A stretch of 64,000 nt of DNA, from positions 55,868 to 119,867 of the forward strand of contig PAQI01000016.1 of NCBI GenBank assembly GCA_002709235.1, given 5' to 3'. A program made the translations under genes and the position numbers. The notes beneath the pieces are model-generated. The model was not told where the DNA came from. It worked only from the letters and a program-made list of their open reading frames with translations, and did no database searches. Source of the stretch: Hirschia sp. (GTDB taxonomy: Bacteria; Pseudomonadota; Alphaproteobacteria; Caulobacterales; Hyphomonadaceae). Below are positions 63,669-64,000 of the stretch, in pieces (position 1 is the first letter of the stretch; each line of letters starts with the position of its first letter).

Positions 63669-63947
63669 ATGACTGTTTACGAACAAGCCGTACACGATAC
63701 ACGGCATTACCTCATGGATCTGTTCGAACGCGTATCCGCACAGGTTTACGCACCATTCGCAGATTGGACAGACCTACAGAAACTCGTATTGATTCTAGGG
63801 CTTATTGTTTTTCTGGGGTATCTAGCAGCCCGCCCACCACGCACCCGCCGCCGTTATGCCGCCGCGCAGACCAATCACGGTCTTGTCATGCTGTGCATGG
63901 TTGTCGTGGGAAGCTTTACGGCCGGTCTGGTGTTCATCACACCATAG
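63669..63947 (+). CDS. hypothetical small membrane protein
   Basis: The 92-residue protein has two probable membrane helices, VLILGLIVFLGYLAA (about 43-57) and VMLCMVVVGSFTAGLVFI (about 72-89), joined by a basic loop PPRTRRRYAAAQ. By the positive-inside rule the loop is cytosolic, so both ends are periplasmic. GAAAGGG precedes ATG 63669; the frame is open to 63627. No family recognised. Confidence 0.6.
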   Translation: MTVYEQAVHDTRHYLMDLFERVSAQVYAPFADWTDLQKLVLILGLIVFLGYLAARPPRTRRRYAAAQTNHGLVMLCMVVVGSFTAGLVFITP

Positions 63948-64000
63948 TCAATCAGTCAGTCGATGAAGCAACCGGAATCCCGCACCTCACGGCGCTCATT

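Overview
The window reads as a dense housekeeping stretch of an alphaproteobacterial chromosome, most likely a marine member of the Hyphomonadales/Maricaulales group (inference). Supporting marks are the neighbourhoods ubiG / lysC-ptsP, comF-grxC-DUF1178, bolA / J-domain-cobS-cobT, aroK-aroB-CNNM-type transporter, rpmB / DUF3108-SUV3-like helicase-S4-fdxA-carD-rpoH and tamA-tamB, together with many TTG and GTG starts and very tight gene packing. I see no IS element, prophage, CRISPR array, rRNA or tRNA gene.

1-12 kb: coq7 and a DUF3429 membrane protein share stop bases; then an HNH nuclease, a DUF1499 protein with an EamA exporter, ispG with a RodZ-like protein, ptsP-lysC reading left, and ubiG-DUF924 reading right. 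12-20 kb: cupin and YaiI-type genes; a leftward comF-grxC-DUF1178 cluster that lacks the amidase often found inside it; an NDUFAF5-like methyltransferase; and a leftward operon of a foldase lipoprotein, argJ, mutT and a lone Flp-type pilin. 20-32 kb: secA, two tandem DUF481 outer-membrane proteins, an MFS transporter, accA, cobS-cobT with a phytase-like lipoprotein, and a J-domain gene divergent from bolA.

32-46 kb: a LuxR-type regulator with all four classic acyl-homoserine-lactone contact residues but no synthase nearby; the shikimate pair aroK-aroB; a 46-residue membrane peptide overlapping a 582-residue exported protein upstream of xerD; an S9 peptidase; a malyl-CoA-lyase-like gene and a thioesterase. 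The most unusual gene is at 43893-46076: one polypeptide that joins an ATP-grasp ligase to a PuuD-type gamma-glutamyl hydrolase, an arrangement suggesting a bifunctional amide synthetase/amidase.

46-64 kb: rpmB, the RNA-helicase/CarD/sigma-32 cluster with a GNAT gene inserted, a nuclease-fold lipoprotein, tamA-tamB, dps under a strong iron-control-type palindrome, an aspartate aminotransferase, and a gene-poor right end rich in hairpins with two small unknown genes.

The genes serve core functions: quinone, isoprenoid, arginine, aromatic and lysine-family biosynthesis, protein export and outer-membrane assembly, nitrogen-PTS signalling, and stress/iron protection. Starts were moved from the longest frame wherever a Shine-Dalgarno sequence or family alignment favoured it; each such choice is stated.
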